NCBI GenBank assembly: GCA_015686845.1
Contig: JADPRS010000012.1
Location: 1-64,000, forward strand
Length of the DNA: 64,000 nt
From: Lutibacter sp. B2
GTDB lineage: Bacteria; Bacillota; Clostridia; Peptostreptococcales; Thermotaleaceae
Reading direction: 5' to 3'
The translations under genes and the position numbers were made by a program. Below the pieces are notes generated by a model. That model was given only the letters and a program-made list of their open reading frames with translations. It was not told the origin of the DNA and ran no database searches. Below, piece by piece: positions 55,489 to 63,640 of the stretch; the first letter of the stretch is position 1; the number at the start of each line of letters is the position of its first letter.

Positions 55489-56241
55489 CTAAATACTTCC
55501 ATAGTAACAACACCCTATTGCTCCATTAAATTGTGGCTCATCAATAGGAATTATTTCATCATAATCTTGTTTTAAATATTCGTTTAGTGCTATATTGTTG
55601 GCAACTCCACCTGTTAACACTAACTTTCTTCCTCTAAATTTATTAAGCAATGGGTGTAATCTCTTATATAATGAATAATTCACACCTGCACATAATCTTT
55701 TTAGATCTATTCCTTCCGCTATTTTTCCAATTAATTCTGATTCAGAAAATACAGCACATGTAGAATTAAGGGATACGGGTTCCTTGTAATGTTTACTCAT
55801 TTCATCAATAGATATTTCTAACACATTTGCCATATTCTCTAGATATCTTCCACATGATGCAGCACATTTTTCATTAAGCTCTAAATCTGTAATAATCCCC
55901 TTTTCTACCTTAACGACCTTTACATCTTGTCCGCCTACATCTAATAATATAAAATCCTTTAATCCTGTTTGATAAAAAGCACCATATACATGTGCCTTCA
56001 ACTCATTTATAGGTTTAAACTTATTTAAATCCGTATTATTTCTGCCATATCCTGTTGATATACCCTGATCAACTCTGCCAATATTTAATTTATCCAAATC
56101 AACAATGATCTTTTTGTCAAAACTACAATAATCTCTGTAAAAAGACATTGTACTTATTTTTGTCTTTTTAACTATTTTATGATCTTCCATTAATACAATT
56201 TTTACTTCTCTACTTCCAAGATCTATTCCTAATATTTTCAT
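55489..56241 (-). CDS. HgdC/BadF-type ATPase, reductase activator
   Basis: ASKHA-fold ATPase that drives single electrons at low potential into an HgdB-like partner, with a 4Fe-4S cluster shared between two subunits. Evidence: IDLGSREVKIV at the start, LLDVGGQDVKVV, Cys126 in NEKCAASCGR and Cys162 in NSTCAVFSESE (the two cluster ligands), and LTGGVANN. 250 residues. It overlaps the preceding gene by four bases and precedes queD by 15. Its tie to queuosine genes is inferred from operon and riboswitch. Confidence 0.88.
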   Translation of the reverse strand: MKILGIDLGSREVKIVLMEDHKIVKKTKISTMSFYRDYCSFDKKIIVDLDKLNIGRVDQGISTGYGRNNTDLNKFKPINELKAHVYGAFYQTGLKDFILLDVGGQDVKVVKVEKGIITDLELNEKCAASCGRYLENMANVLEISIDEMSKHYKEPVSLNSTCAVFSESELIGKIAEGIDLKRLCAGVNYSLYKRLHPLLNKFRGRKLVLTGGVANNIALNEYLKQDYDEIIPIDEPQFNGAIGCCYYGSI

Positions 56242-57239
56242 CTAGACTCTCCCTTCAGATCAGACAACATATCTAAAAAAGCCTCTAATCTAAGTTTTGT
56301 TCTAGCATCTAATGTATTTAGCTTATCCCCTTCTATATTTAGAATTGGAATATCTAATTGCTTTTTTAAAATAATATCTTCTACTGCTCTATAACAAAAG
56401 GCTTGGGTATAGTGAATAACCCCATCTATTTTTCTTTCCTTCATTTGTTTTTTTAATTCAATCATTCTAAAATCAGTATCATATGGATATGTGTAGTCAT
56501 AATACTGCTCATATATATTTAAAGCCTTATCAGCTCTTGGAAAAGCAAATTCTCTTTGAACCTCATTATAGACAAACTGTGCATCAAATTTCTCTACAAA
56601 ACTATACATATCAGCTGTCATAGGTGGAACACCAATATAAGCCAATCTTATTTTTTTATTCATCGGTTCTCTTTTTTTCATGTCTAAGATTATATTTTCT
56701 AACTCTTTTTCAAATACATCCACATCTCCATTTAAATCACTTAAACTAACTTGATATAGATGATTTTCAAATCCATTGGCTTTATGATCTATATATGTCA
56801 TTCTATCTATTCGTTTCGCTAAATCTCTTGTTTTATTTAATCTATTTCTTACAGCTTCAACATCTTTTAAAGAAACGTTAAAAATATTTATAAATTTATC
56901 TATCTCTTTTTTTACATCTTCTTTTTTATGACTATGAGGGAATGAAAATGGATAAACATTTATTCCTTTTAACGCTAATACCTCTATAAGTGCTTTTGTA
57001 TTAGAACAATCCCCTTCCATAACCCCTACTATTTCTTTTATATCATTCTCTATACATGCTCCATATATTCCTTTGATCCAAGCACATAAACTTTTTGGAA
57101 ATCCATCTCTTTCTGCTATATCTATATATTTTTCATAATTTTTTGAAGTTATAAAAAGATTATTTAAATCTATTGGCGTATATCCAGCCGCTAAAAGAAC
57201 CTCTATAGGAACTGTAGTAGTTAAACCTATTTTTTTCAT
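56238..57239 (-). CDS. HgdB/2-hydroxyacyl-CoA dehydratase D-component-like Fe-S protein
   Basis: 333 residues of the superfamily that holds 2-hydroxyglutaryl-CoA dehydratases, benzoyl-CoA reductases and double-cubane cluster proteins. Likely cluster ligands are Cys52 (KSLCAWIKG), Cys78 (EGDCSN) and Cys282 (TQAFCYRA). The end IPILNIEGDKLNTLDARTKLR resembles the family's IxGDxxD region. It is a single protein, without the separate HgdA subunit of dehydratases, as in stand-alone reductases. First gene under the preQ1 riboswitch, so a reductive step of queuosine synthesis or salvage is a reasonable guess; no such role is established by the sequence. Confidence 0.82.
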   Translation of the reverse strand: MKKIGLTTTVPIEVLLAAGYTPIDLNNLFITSKNYEKYIDIAERDGFPKSLCAWIKGIYGACIENDIKEIVGVMEGDCSNTKALIEVLALKGINVYPFSFPHSHKKEDVKKEIDKFINIFNVSLKDVEAVRNRLNKTRDLAKRIDRMTYIDHKANGFENHLYQVSLSDLNGDVDVFEKELENIILDMKKREPMNKKIRLAYIGVPPMTADMYSFVEKFDAQFVYNEVQREFAFPRADKALNIYEQYYDYTYPYDTDFRMIELKKQMKERKIDGVIHYTQAFCYRAVEDIILKKQLDIPILNIEGDKLNTLDARTKLRLEAFLDMLSDLKGESR

Positions 57240-57267
57240 TTTTTATCCTCCATTTCTAAAAAGGACA

Positions 57268-57290
57268 CAAAAAAAGGGCGTAATTCGCCC
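57268..57290 (-). terminator. Expression-platform terminator of the preQ1 riboswitch
   Basis: GGGCG (57290-57286) pairs with CGCCC (57280-57276), then eight T, directly before the HgdB-like gene. GGGC in the preceding CTAGGGC (about 57329-57323) could compete for GCCC and act as antiterminator. Confidence 0.85.
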
Positions 57291-57326
57291 ATAAACAAAA
57301 GAACTACCTCAAAGGGTAGTATGCCC

Positions 57327-57363
57327 TAGTTTTGTTTATAGACAGGATGGTGAACGAACTGTC
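57327..57363 (-). ncRNA. preQ1-I riboswitch aptamer
   Basis: Minus strand: stem GACAG/CTGTC with loop TTCGTTCACCATC, then the A-rich tail TATAAACAAAACTA. The TTC after the 5' arm, the CAC near the end of the loop and the A-rich tail after the 3' arm match the class I preQ1 pseudoknot. It is 16 bases downstream of a good promoter and precedes an intrinsic terminator and an operon containing queD, queE and queC, which is the standard context. Confidence 0.8.
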
Positions 57364-57382
57364 TTCTTATATTGTAGAAACA

Positions 57383-57411
57383 AGTATATCATACATTTAT
57401 ATTGTGTACAA
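57383..57411 (-). promoter_or_regulatory. Promoter of the preQ1-controlled operon
   Basis: Minus strand TTGTAC (57411-57406), 17 bases, TATACT (57388-57383). The start of transcription would be near 57376, leaving a leader of about 137 bases. Confidence 0.75.
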
Positions 57412-57414
57412 TTT

Positions 57415-58089
57415 TTATAATCTTACTGCTCCACGCTTTCTTCTTTTTGAAGTAGGCCTTAATATTATGTATATAATAATTGCTATTATAATAAAAAATA
57501 AAATAATATTTATATTACTCATGTATTCCTTCGGTAGTGTAGTATATAATTTTGTTATCCCACATAACATAAATACAGCTGATGAAACAATTTTTATTGT
57601 AATTTTGGGAACCTTATCACCAATTTTACTTCCAACAAAAATACCTAATGTACTTGTAAATACCATTCCTAATACAGTTCCCATCAAAACAAATATAGGA
57701 AAATTTGCATCTGCTGCTAAAGTAATTGCCGTAAGCTGTGTTTTATCTCCAAGCTCTCCTATGAAAAACGCTATAGCAACTGTCAAAATCGGGCCAAAAA
57801 AATTTTTATGATTCGCATCTTCATCTTCATCCCCTTTTAATGTCCAAAGGGCAAATCCTATAAATAAAAATCCTGCTACAATTTGAATAGCTCCTATTGG
57901 TATGATATCCGAAATATAAGAACCTACACCTACTGCTATACCATGATTTAAAAGTGAACCGATAAATATACCTAATAATACTTGATGTATTTTAAATTGT
58001 GTTGCAAATGCCATTGCCAAAATCTGTGTCTTATCACCCATTTCTGCCATAAATATTAAAATTAATGATTTCATAAATTCATGTAACAT
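57415..58089 (-). CDS. GDT1/TMEM165-family (UPF0016) cation transporter
   Basis: 224 residues, six membrane segments in two repeats, each with the family motif: FMAEMGDKTQILAMA near residue 15 and FIGELGDKTQLTAI near residue 115. Members export Mn2+ or exchange Ca2+/Mn2+ for protons. The Mn2+-type riboswitch upstream makes manganese export the best guess. AAAGGAGG precedes the ATG. Confidence 0.88.
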   Translation of the reverse strand: MLHEFMKSLILIFMAEMGDKTQILAMAFATQFKIHQVLLGIFIGSLLNHGIAVGVGSYISDIIPIGAIQIVAGFLFIGFALWTLKGDEDEDANHKNFFGPILTVAIAFFIGELGDKTQLTAITLAADANFPIFVLMGTVLGMVFTSTLGIFVGSKIGDKVPKITIKIVSSAVFMLCGITKLYTTLPKEYMSNINIILFFIIIAIIIYIILRPTSKRRKRGAVRL

Positions 58090-58114
58090 TTAAAAACGTC
58101 CTCCTTTGTAATAG

Positions 58115-58275
58115 AACAAACGAGACTCATAACTTAATAAAGCTATTACTATCCATAGCTTTATTAAGTTAAAAGTCTCGCTCCTTTAAAGTTTAAAGTA
58201 AATAGGACCAGGTATTTTCACCAGTATGTTGATCCATATTTATAGGATTTTCCCATAGCTACTCCCTTTTAACCT
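58115..58275 (-). ncRNA. yybP-ykoY (Mn2+) riboswitch with terminator
   Basis: Minus strand leader of the GDT1-type gene. The aptamer motif AAAAGGGAGTAGCT lies at 58270-58257 and the second conserved segment AAAGGAGCGAGAC at 58187-58175. The sequence after it folds into a long hairpin, CGAGACT/AGTCTCG plus a 16-bp perfect inner stem (58131-58146 with 58155-58170), followed by a T-rich run. Known members of this class turn transporter genes on when Mn2+ is high. Confidence 0.78.
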
Positions 58276-58434
58276 ACATTTACAATCTAAAATATATCAT
58301 ATATTTTTATTTATTTCAATATTTTAGAATTATATAAGAGCGTTTTTTCTTCCCTATTTTCTTATTAACATTTTTAATTACAATAGAATACTATAAAAAA
58401 TAGATATTAAAATTTAGAGTATGAGGTGAATAAT

Positions 58435-58929
58435 ATGAAAAATAAATATCCTTGCATGATGGCTACAGCCTATATACAGGGTGGGAAACTTGCACCTACC
58501 CTAAAAGGCTTTGTTGTTTTTAAAGATGTATTCATTGGTACTGAAGTATATGTCCATGTTACAGGTCTTCCAACCTATGAACCTGCACAAGAAGGCAAGG
58601 CCCCTATTGGCCCTCATGGATTTCATATACATGAATTTGGAAATTGTACTATAGATTCACATGAAAATTCTTTTAAAAATGCAGGTGGGCATTGGAATCC
58701 AAATAATCAACCTCATGGAAATCATGCTGGAGATTTCCCTGTCCTATTCTCAAATAATGGTACCTCTATTATGTCTTTTTTCACAAACAAATTTAATGTT
58801 AAAGATATCATTGGAAAGTCAGTCATTATTCATGAAAGTCCCGATGATTATAGATTTCAACCATCTGGTAATGCTGGTAGACGGCTTGCATGTGGCGTCA
58901 TAAAATGCACCTTTCCCTGGTTTTCCTAA
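58435..58929 (+). CDS. sodC: Cu/Zn superoxide dismutase family protein
   Basis: 164 residues. Copper ligands His64, His66, His86 and His133, zinc ligands His86, His94, His97 and Asp100, the structural Cys pair Cys71/Cys153 and an Arg near 149 are all present (GFHIHEFGNC, GGHWNP, HGNHAGDFP, RRLACGVI). So the site looks functional. There is no signal peptide, which is unusual since bacterial SodC is mostly exported. ATG follows GAGGTG at six bases; a GTG three codons earlier is within that site. Single-gene unit. Confidence 0.88.
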   Translation: MKNKYPCMMATAYIQGGKLAPTLKGFVVFKDVFIGTEVYVHVTGLPTYEPAQEGKAPIGPHGFHIHEFGNCTIDSHENSFKNAGGHWNPNNQPHGNHAGDFPVLFSNNGTSIMSFFTNKFNVKDIIGKSVIIHESPDDYRFQPSGNAGRRLACGVIKCTFPWFS

Positions 58930-58973
58930 CAAACAAAAGTTATACCTTTTAAAAATATTTCATATTCCTATAT

Positions 58974-59384
58974 TTATCTTTGCTTGAATTTCAAATTATT
59001 GTAGGTATTAATAATATAATAGGTTGCAATGCAAATAATGAGTAAATTATAAGCCTTTATTGAAAAACAAATATAATTACCTAAAATACAGCTTACAATA
59101 ACAGTGCTTAAAATAATAAATATAGAAATCAATCTTTCTCTATCATATCCCTTTTCATATTTCCCTATATCTATATATCGAAACAATTGAACTACAAATA
59201 CAGCCATCCCTATATACATAAATAGATCACCAAGGGATATTTCTAAAATATAAGATATATTTAAAGTTTTAAATCCTGTATTTCCAACAAAATCTATGAG
59301 TGTAATCATTCCTATAATAATACACATGTATTTTATATATCCCATTAAGCTATATTTTTTTATTAAAATACTTGATTTGGTCAT
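58974..59384 (-). CDS. Small membrane protein of unknown function
   Basis: 136 residues with four membrane segments and a charged cytoplasmic loop (RYIDIGKYEKGYDRERL). No family recognised. ATG at 59384 follows AAGGGGGAAGGAG; the longer frame is unsupported. Confidence 0.55.
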   Translation of the reverse strand: MTKSSILIKKYSLMGYIKYMCIIIGMITLIDFVGNTGFKTLNISYILEISLGDLFMYIGMAVFVVQLFRYIDIGKYEKGYDRERLISIFIILSTVIVSCILGNYICFSIKAYNLLIICIATYYIINTYNNLKFKQR

Positions 59385-59562
59385 ACTCCTTCCCCCTTTA
59401 TAAATAATCAATCCTATAGTATAAAGCATCCTATATAAATCTTCCCCTTATCAATAACTCTTTAAACCTATTTTAAAAAAAGTTTCATTATTTAAAATAT
59501 TCTATCAATTTCTTTTTATTCCTTTTTTAATACTTCATTTTATTTTAAAATATAAAAAACAA

Positions 59563-59585
59563 CCTTAGACCATAACGGTCTAAGG
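59563..59585. terminator. Terminator behind the Cof-type phosphatase gene
   Basis: CCTTAGACC (59563-59571) pairs perfectly with GGTCTAAGG (59577-59585); TTGTTTTTT follows on the minus strand. Confidence 0.85.
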
Positions 59586-59606
59586 CTTTATTCATTTACT
59601 ATTGAT

Positions 59607-60407
59607 CTATAAAAAAAGTTTCTCAAGATAATTTGCTACGCCATTATCATCATTTGTTTGTATAATCTCATTTTCCGTAAGAACATTTTTCAGATTATCT
59701 TGTGCATTTCCCATTACAAGACCTTTCCCAACAAACGTAAGCATTTCTAAATCATTTAATCCATCTCCAAAAGCAACGACTTCTTTTGGATGAATATCAT
59801 ATTGCTTTAAAACTTTTTCTAATGCCGTTCCTTTTGAAACTCCCGAAGCCATAATTTCTAAGCACTGGGGAAGTGAAAATGTTACATTTAATTTTTCCCC
59901 AAATTTTTCTTCTATTTGTTCCTTTACTTGTAGTAATTTCTCATTATTTTCACAAAGAAAAAATACCTTTGATGCTGTATAACTTTTTAATTTTTTTAAA
60001 TCCCTAATATCATAACAAAATCCTGTTTCATTGTGAAATTGTCTTACCCATTCATTTTCCTTTGCAGCAAACCATTGATCTCCTTGGTACATATTTACAT
60101 GTACTTCGCAGTCATACTCCATATTCAAAATATCTTTTACCGTTTTTTCATCTAAATCACAAGCAAAAATTTCTTTTCTTTCTCCATTATGAACTCTAGA
60201 ACCATTGGATGTAATAAATGTTGTATCTAATCCTAATTCTTCTCGAATACAGGTCACATCCATATGGTGTCTTCCTGTTGCAATAAAAAATTTAATTCCC
60301 TTTTCGATCACCTTATTTATTACTTCTTTTGTGTAACTACTTACTTGATGGTTACTATTTAATAGTGTACCATCTAAATCTGATATTACCGCCTTATATT
60401 TCATCAT
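59607..60407 (-). CDS. Cof-type HAD phosphatase
   Basis: 266 residues. HAD motif I is SDLDGTLLNS (residues 9-18), motif II FIATGRHH, motif III the Lys in SKGTALEKVL, and motif IV FGDGLNDLEML. The cap between them is type C2B, as in Cof/YidA sugar-phosphate or nucleotide phosphatases. Two ATG codons in a row could be the start. Substrate unknown. Confidence 0.87.
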   Translation of the reverse strand: MMKYKAVISDLDGTLLNSNHQVSSYTKEVINKVIEKGIKFFIATGRHHMDVTCIREELGLDTTFITSNGSRVHNGERKEIFACDLDEKTVKDILNMEYDCEVHVNMYQGDQWFAAKENEWVRQFHNETGFCYDIRDLKKLKSYTASKVFFLCENNEKLLQVKEQIEEKFGEKLNVTFSLPQCLEIMASGVSKGTALEKVLKQYDIHPKEVVAFGDGLNDLEMLTFVGKGLVMGNAQDNLKNVLTENEIIQTNDDNGVANYLEKLFL

Positions 60408-60530
60408 TACTTCATCAGCCTTTCTTTAACTTACTCTCTACAATATTCTTCGTTATCATTTATAATATATCCTAGTTCTTATATATATTCAATTCATAGC
60501 AGTAATAAATATTTTCTTTCGTATAAAAAA

Positions 60531-60568
60531 AGCAGATATAATAATTAAAACTTTTTATTATATCTGCT
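60531..60568 (-). terminator. Terminator behind the ECF S-component gene
   Basis: AGCAGATATAATAA (60531-60544) pairs with TTATTATATCTGCT (60555-60568), followed on the minus strand by TTTTTTT. Confidence 0.8.
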
Positions 60569-60579
60569 AAAATATTTTG

Positions 60580-61101
60580 TTATATACTTTTAAAAATCTT
60601 TTTCTTAATTTGTATACCTATAGGTAATGCAATTATAATCCCTACACTTGTAGTCAATAGGGACCCAGGAATTTTTGCTAAAGGTGCAATGAAGTTTCCA
60701 GTAAAGTACACATTCGTTAGATAATATCCTACTAATGAAATAATTCCTCCAACTACATAAGCTATAAAATTTACAGTCATATTTTCACTATTATAATCCT
60801 TTCTCTGAACAATTTTAGCTACAACAAACGCCATTATTCCCTTTATTACTAAAGTAAATGGTGCATAACTAAAATACCCACCTAAAAGATCAAATAAAAA
60901 CATTCCTCCACCTGCTGCAATTGCTGAATCAATAGGATTTAAAATAAGTGCTGTAATAAATAAAGTGGTTGTTCCTAAATGCATCATACTAGGTCCTATC
61001 GGAATGTGTATATAGGTAGCTACCATATTAATAGCTATGAAAAGGGCTAATCTTACAATCCTTTTCGTTGAGTATTTCTGACTTACATTTGAATTTTCCA
61101 T
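60580..61101 (-). CDS. ECF-transporter S component
   Basis: 173 residues with five to six membrane segments. RIVRLALFIAINMVATYIHI near the N-terminus, followed by GGGMFLFDLLGGYFSYAPFTLVIKGI in the middle (given in part), is the pattern of the riboflavin/HmpT/CblT-like S-component family. It would use an energising module encoded elsewhere. Substrate is not set by the sequence: vitamin precursor, or a queuosine precursor given the nearby que genes. AAGGAGG precedes the ATG. Confidence 0.75.
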   Translation of the reverse strand: MENSNVSQKYSTKRIVRLALFIAINMVATYIHIPIGPSMMHLGTTTLFITALILNPIDSAIAAGGGMFLFDLLGGYFSYAPFTLVIKGIMAFVVAKIVQRKDYNSENMTVNFIAYVVGGIISLVGYYLTNVYFTGNFIAPLAKIPGSLLTTSVGIIIALPIGIQIKKKIFKSI

Positions 61102-61159
61102 TTTAGTTCATCCTCCTTATTAATTGTATCGTTAATATTTACTAAAACATCATATAACT

Positions 61160-61199
61160 GGAATAATTGTATTATTCCATAAAAATCGTATCGTGTCAA
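61160..61199 (-). promoter_or_regulatory. Promoter with palindromic operator
   Basis: Minus strand TTGACA (61199-61194), 18 bases, ATAATA (61175-61170). A perfect dyad GGAATAAT-tgt-ATTATTCC (61160-61178) covers the -10, as a repressor site would. I do not recognise the regulator. Confidence 0.65.
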
Positions 61200-61322
61200 C
61201 AGTGTTTTTACAACTATTGTACCGGTACTATTTTTGCGAACAAAAAATTCTGAATTCTAAATAAAGAACCCAGATTAACATAACTTATTTATTTTTCATA
61301 TTTTCACCTTTAACATTCTAAA

Positions 61323-61676
61323 CTATTCGTAAATTTCTACTGGTGTTTTCAATTTAGCATACGTCCAAAGAATTCTAATATCTTTATCTGACAATGCCAT
61401 ACACCCCCAAGTCCAATCTGTTGATGTCCTGCCTCCATGAATACCAACCTCACCACCTAATTCAGTGTACCAATTAGAATGAGTTTTATCCCCTTTAACT
61501 TCTCCTCCAATTGCAACTTTAAATCTAGCAATTAACTGATCATCTCCATGCATTTCTAAAAATCTTGATTCTTTAAATACTTTAATCAAAACCTTTTTAG
61601 GTTTGTTTTCCGGCTCTTTTAAGAATTTTTCAAAAGTATCATTTTCTAAGGTTAAAAAGACTATGTATGGATAAAG
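61323..61676 (-). pseudogene. Remnant of an L,D-transpeptidase (YkuD)
   Basis: The frame ends with an intact-looking YkuD C-terminus: LGGEVGIHGG, then DWTWGCMALSDKD with the catalytic Cys. The start of the domain is also there (KVFKESRFLEMHGDDQ, FKVAIGGEV), but the central part of the fold, including the usual GDGxTPxGxY segment, is missing: only about a dozen residues join the two ends where roughly 40-60 are expected. No convincing start exists; the frame is open without ATG back to a stop near 61677. Most likely decayed by in-frame internal deletion. Confidence 0.65.
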
Positions 61677-61700
61677 TTACTTTGCATATATAGTAACTTT
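61673..61700. other. Hairpin at the decayed junction
   Basis: AAAGTTACT (61673-61681) faces AGTAACTTT (61692-61700). It lies between the transpeptidase remnant and the transposase remnant and may mark a rearrangement boundary. No T run follows. Confidence 0.4.
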
Positions 61701-61753
61701 GCTGGTTATAGGCCGATATATAGGAAGTAACTAACTTCTAGGAAATGTAAATA

Positions 61754-62032
61754 ATGAAATATGATGTTTTTATTGCTGCTTTAGTACGAGGAGCTAATTC
61801 AAGCTCAATAATATATAGCATTGTTGAAACGGCTAAAGAACAGGGGCTTAACCCTATGAATTATATTACTTATTTATTTGAGCAAATTCCTAATATGGAT
61901 TTAAAGAATAATCCTGAGTTGCTTAAATCTTTATTACCTTGGGGTGTGCTTCCTAAGAAATGTTATTTAACTAAAAAAGATTAAAAATGAGCGATTAATA
62001 GCTGTCCATGTGACATGTTATTAATCGCTTAC
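61754..62032 (+). mobile_element. IS66-family remnant: transposase C-terminus and end
   Basis: The 76-codon frame 61754-61984 contains RGANSSSIIYSIVETAKEQG and NPMNYITYLFEQIPN, then LLPWGVLPKKC: the extreme C-terminus of IS66 TnpC transposases. The first dozen residues do not match IS66 and come from a junction. The dyad AGCGATTAATA/TATTAATCGCT follows, and GCTTAC at 62027-62032 matches the usual outer end of IS66 elements. The rest of the element is absent from the window. Confidence 0.7.
61990..62029. terminator. Hairpin at the end of the IS66 remnant
   Basis: AGCGATTAATA (61990-62000) pairs perfectly with TATTAATCGCT (62019-62029). No good T run follows; it may end the transposase message or be part of the element's end. 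Confidence 0.5.
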
Positions 62033-62118
62033 ATTAAAATAATAATTTACAGTTTATACATTCAGTTCTTTTATTTATTCAGTCTGTTTCACTGAAGCAA
62101 ATATGGATATTTTGCAAA

Positions 62119-63201
62119 TTAACTTTTCCTTTTTGCGATAACTTCCATTGAGCCATTGTAATGCTGTGATATTTTGTAATCTTTCACTTCAAAACCAAGA
62201 TTATTTAATACGTTATTTAGAGAAGTATATGAAAAATAATTCAAATGTTCCCATACCCTCCACATTGCATCTTTATCTTTCATAGTATTAGAAAATGCAC
62301 TTTCGAAGTTTGGAGTAGAAATCCAAATAACACCCTTTTCATTTAACATCTTGCTACATTTTATTAGCAAATCCGTTGGTTTTGAAAGATGTTCAATTAC
62401 ATCTCCTAATATAATAACATCAAATAATTTATCAGTTTCAAACCTCATAATATCTATTGAATATACAGGTACACCAAGTCTTTCCGAGACATTTTGAGCA
62501 TAGACAGGCCTAATGTCTAAACCAGTAACATCATATAACATTCCTTTAGCAACCGATATCATTTCGCCAGCTCCTACGCCCACCTCTAAAAGCTTATTAC
62601 CACTGACAACACTATTTATATTGGAAATAATACTACTTAAAATTGAAAATAACCCTACATTTGGCTTAAGGTAGTTCTTAGACCCAGTGCTAGAAAATAT
62701 TTCTTCTAGATTTTTTGGATAGTTCTCAGCAAAAATATGATTACATTTTCTGCAGAGTCTCCATTTTCTTATGGGGTTAAATCCATATAGTTTAGCATTA
62801 TTAGATATCATATTAAAACAACTGTGTAGCTCACTTTCACCGTTACAAAGCGGGCATATTTTGACTTCAATTTCTTCTACTTCATCATATTGATAGTAAT
62901 AATTCGGGTGATCTGGCGCTACTAACCTTAATGTTAGTTTTTTATCAAGTTTAAAAGCTTTCGTATGATAGAAAGATGATTTTTCAATATCTTTATTTCT
63001 ATTTTCAATTTCTCCTAATCTAAAATAAGCCAATGGAGCCAAGTTGGTATTATTTAATAGTTTTTTATATACAATTTCTGCTTTTGGATCGTGACCTTCC
63101 TTTATTAACTTCTCTGCCATATCCCAAAGTTCTTTTGGGGTTTGATCAAGATTTAGTTCTGTACTTGTATTTGTACTAATATTTTGAAAATTTAACATCA
63201 T
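62119..63201 (-). CDS. TPR and zinc-ribbon class I SAM methyltransferase
   Basis: 360 residues in three parts: an N-terminal TPR-like helical region (20-95), a zinc ribbon with CPLC (116-119) and CRKC (150-153), and a Methyltransf_23-type domain starting at LLEVGVGAGE (204-213) with GLDIRP, VIILGDVIEHL and WISTPNFES. Such proteins often act on sugars or in surface-glycan clusters, but no glycan gene is in view. GGAGG precedes the first of two ATG codons. Confidence 0.8.
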   Translation of the reverse strand: MMLNFQNISTNTSTELNLDQTPKELWDMAEKLIKEGHDPKAEIVYKKLLNNTNLAPLAYFRLGEIENRNKDIEKSSFYHTKAFKLDKKLTLRLVAPDHPNYYYQYDEVEEIEVKICPLCNGESELHSCFNMISNNAKLYGFNPIRKWRLCRKCNHIFAENYPKNLEEIFSSTGSKNYLKPNVGLFSILSSIISNINSVVSGNKLLEVGVGAGEMISVAKGMLYDVTGLDIRPVYAQNVSERLGVPVYSIDIMRFETDKLFDVIILGDVIEHLSKPTDLLIKCSKMLNEKGVIWISTPNFESAFSNTMKDKDAMWRVWEHLNYFSYTSLNNVLNNLGFEVKDYKISQHYNGSMEVIAKRKS

Positions 63202-63502
63202 CTAATCGCCTCCGTTACTTAGTTTAATATATAGTAGCAATTATTGGCATCACCTTTCTCTTTTCTCAAAATAAAAATTAGATAAAACTTAGCCAATTCA
63301 TTATACTACTACATTTTATTCAAGTGTTTCCAAAAATGTAACAAATAGGCATAGTACCAGCGAATCTGCTATACGTGCAAAGTAGAATAAAAAGCATTGG
63401 AATTACTTGATTGCAGTCATTTAACTCTGTCTATTTATGGACTTTGATTTTAGGATGAGTTTTAGAACTACATAGCCTTAAAATGCTGATATTTACTACA
63501 GT
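63202..63502. other. Gene-free stretch
   Basis: No supported gene, RNA or hairpin of note in about 300 bases upstream of the methyltransferase gene. Its promoter should be here, but no good -35/-10 pair stood out. Confidence 0.4.
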
Positions 63503-63640
63503 CTATAAAACGAAGGTTTTTTCATCAGCAATTGCTACTTCCTCTTTTTTATCTATTTTTTGAATCGTATTTGCTTCTTTTACCTGGCATCCAGTTATTA
63601 AAAAGATTCCTATCAGTAATAATATTTTTTCGTGAATCAA
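63503..63640 (-). pseudogene. Remnant of a small lipoprotein gene
   Basis: A 45-codon frame reads HEKILLLIGIFLITGCQV: a lipoprotein signal peptide with lipobox LITGC, then a short charged tail and a stop. Ribosome-site-like AAGGAG stands one base before the only possible start, a TTG, and there is no ATG at the proper distance. Most likely a truncated lipoprotein gene; expression as a tiny lipoprotein is possible but doubtful. Confidence 0.45.

Noticed and set aside
57268-57290. Simple terminator of the GDT1-type gene
   Set aside because: A promoter and a preQ1-type aptamer lie between that gene and the hairpin, and the hairpin directly precedes the next gene, so it is better read as a riboswitch platform; it may also catch read-through.
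60580-61101. QueT queuosine-precursor transporter
   Set aside because: It belongs to the ECF S-component type, but sequence pattern fits the riboflavin/HmpT/CblT-like group at least as well and there is no preQ1 riboswitch in front of it, so no substrate was assigned.
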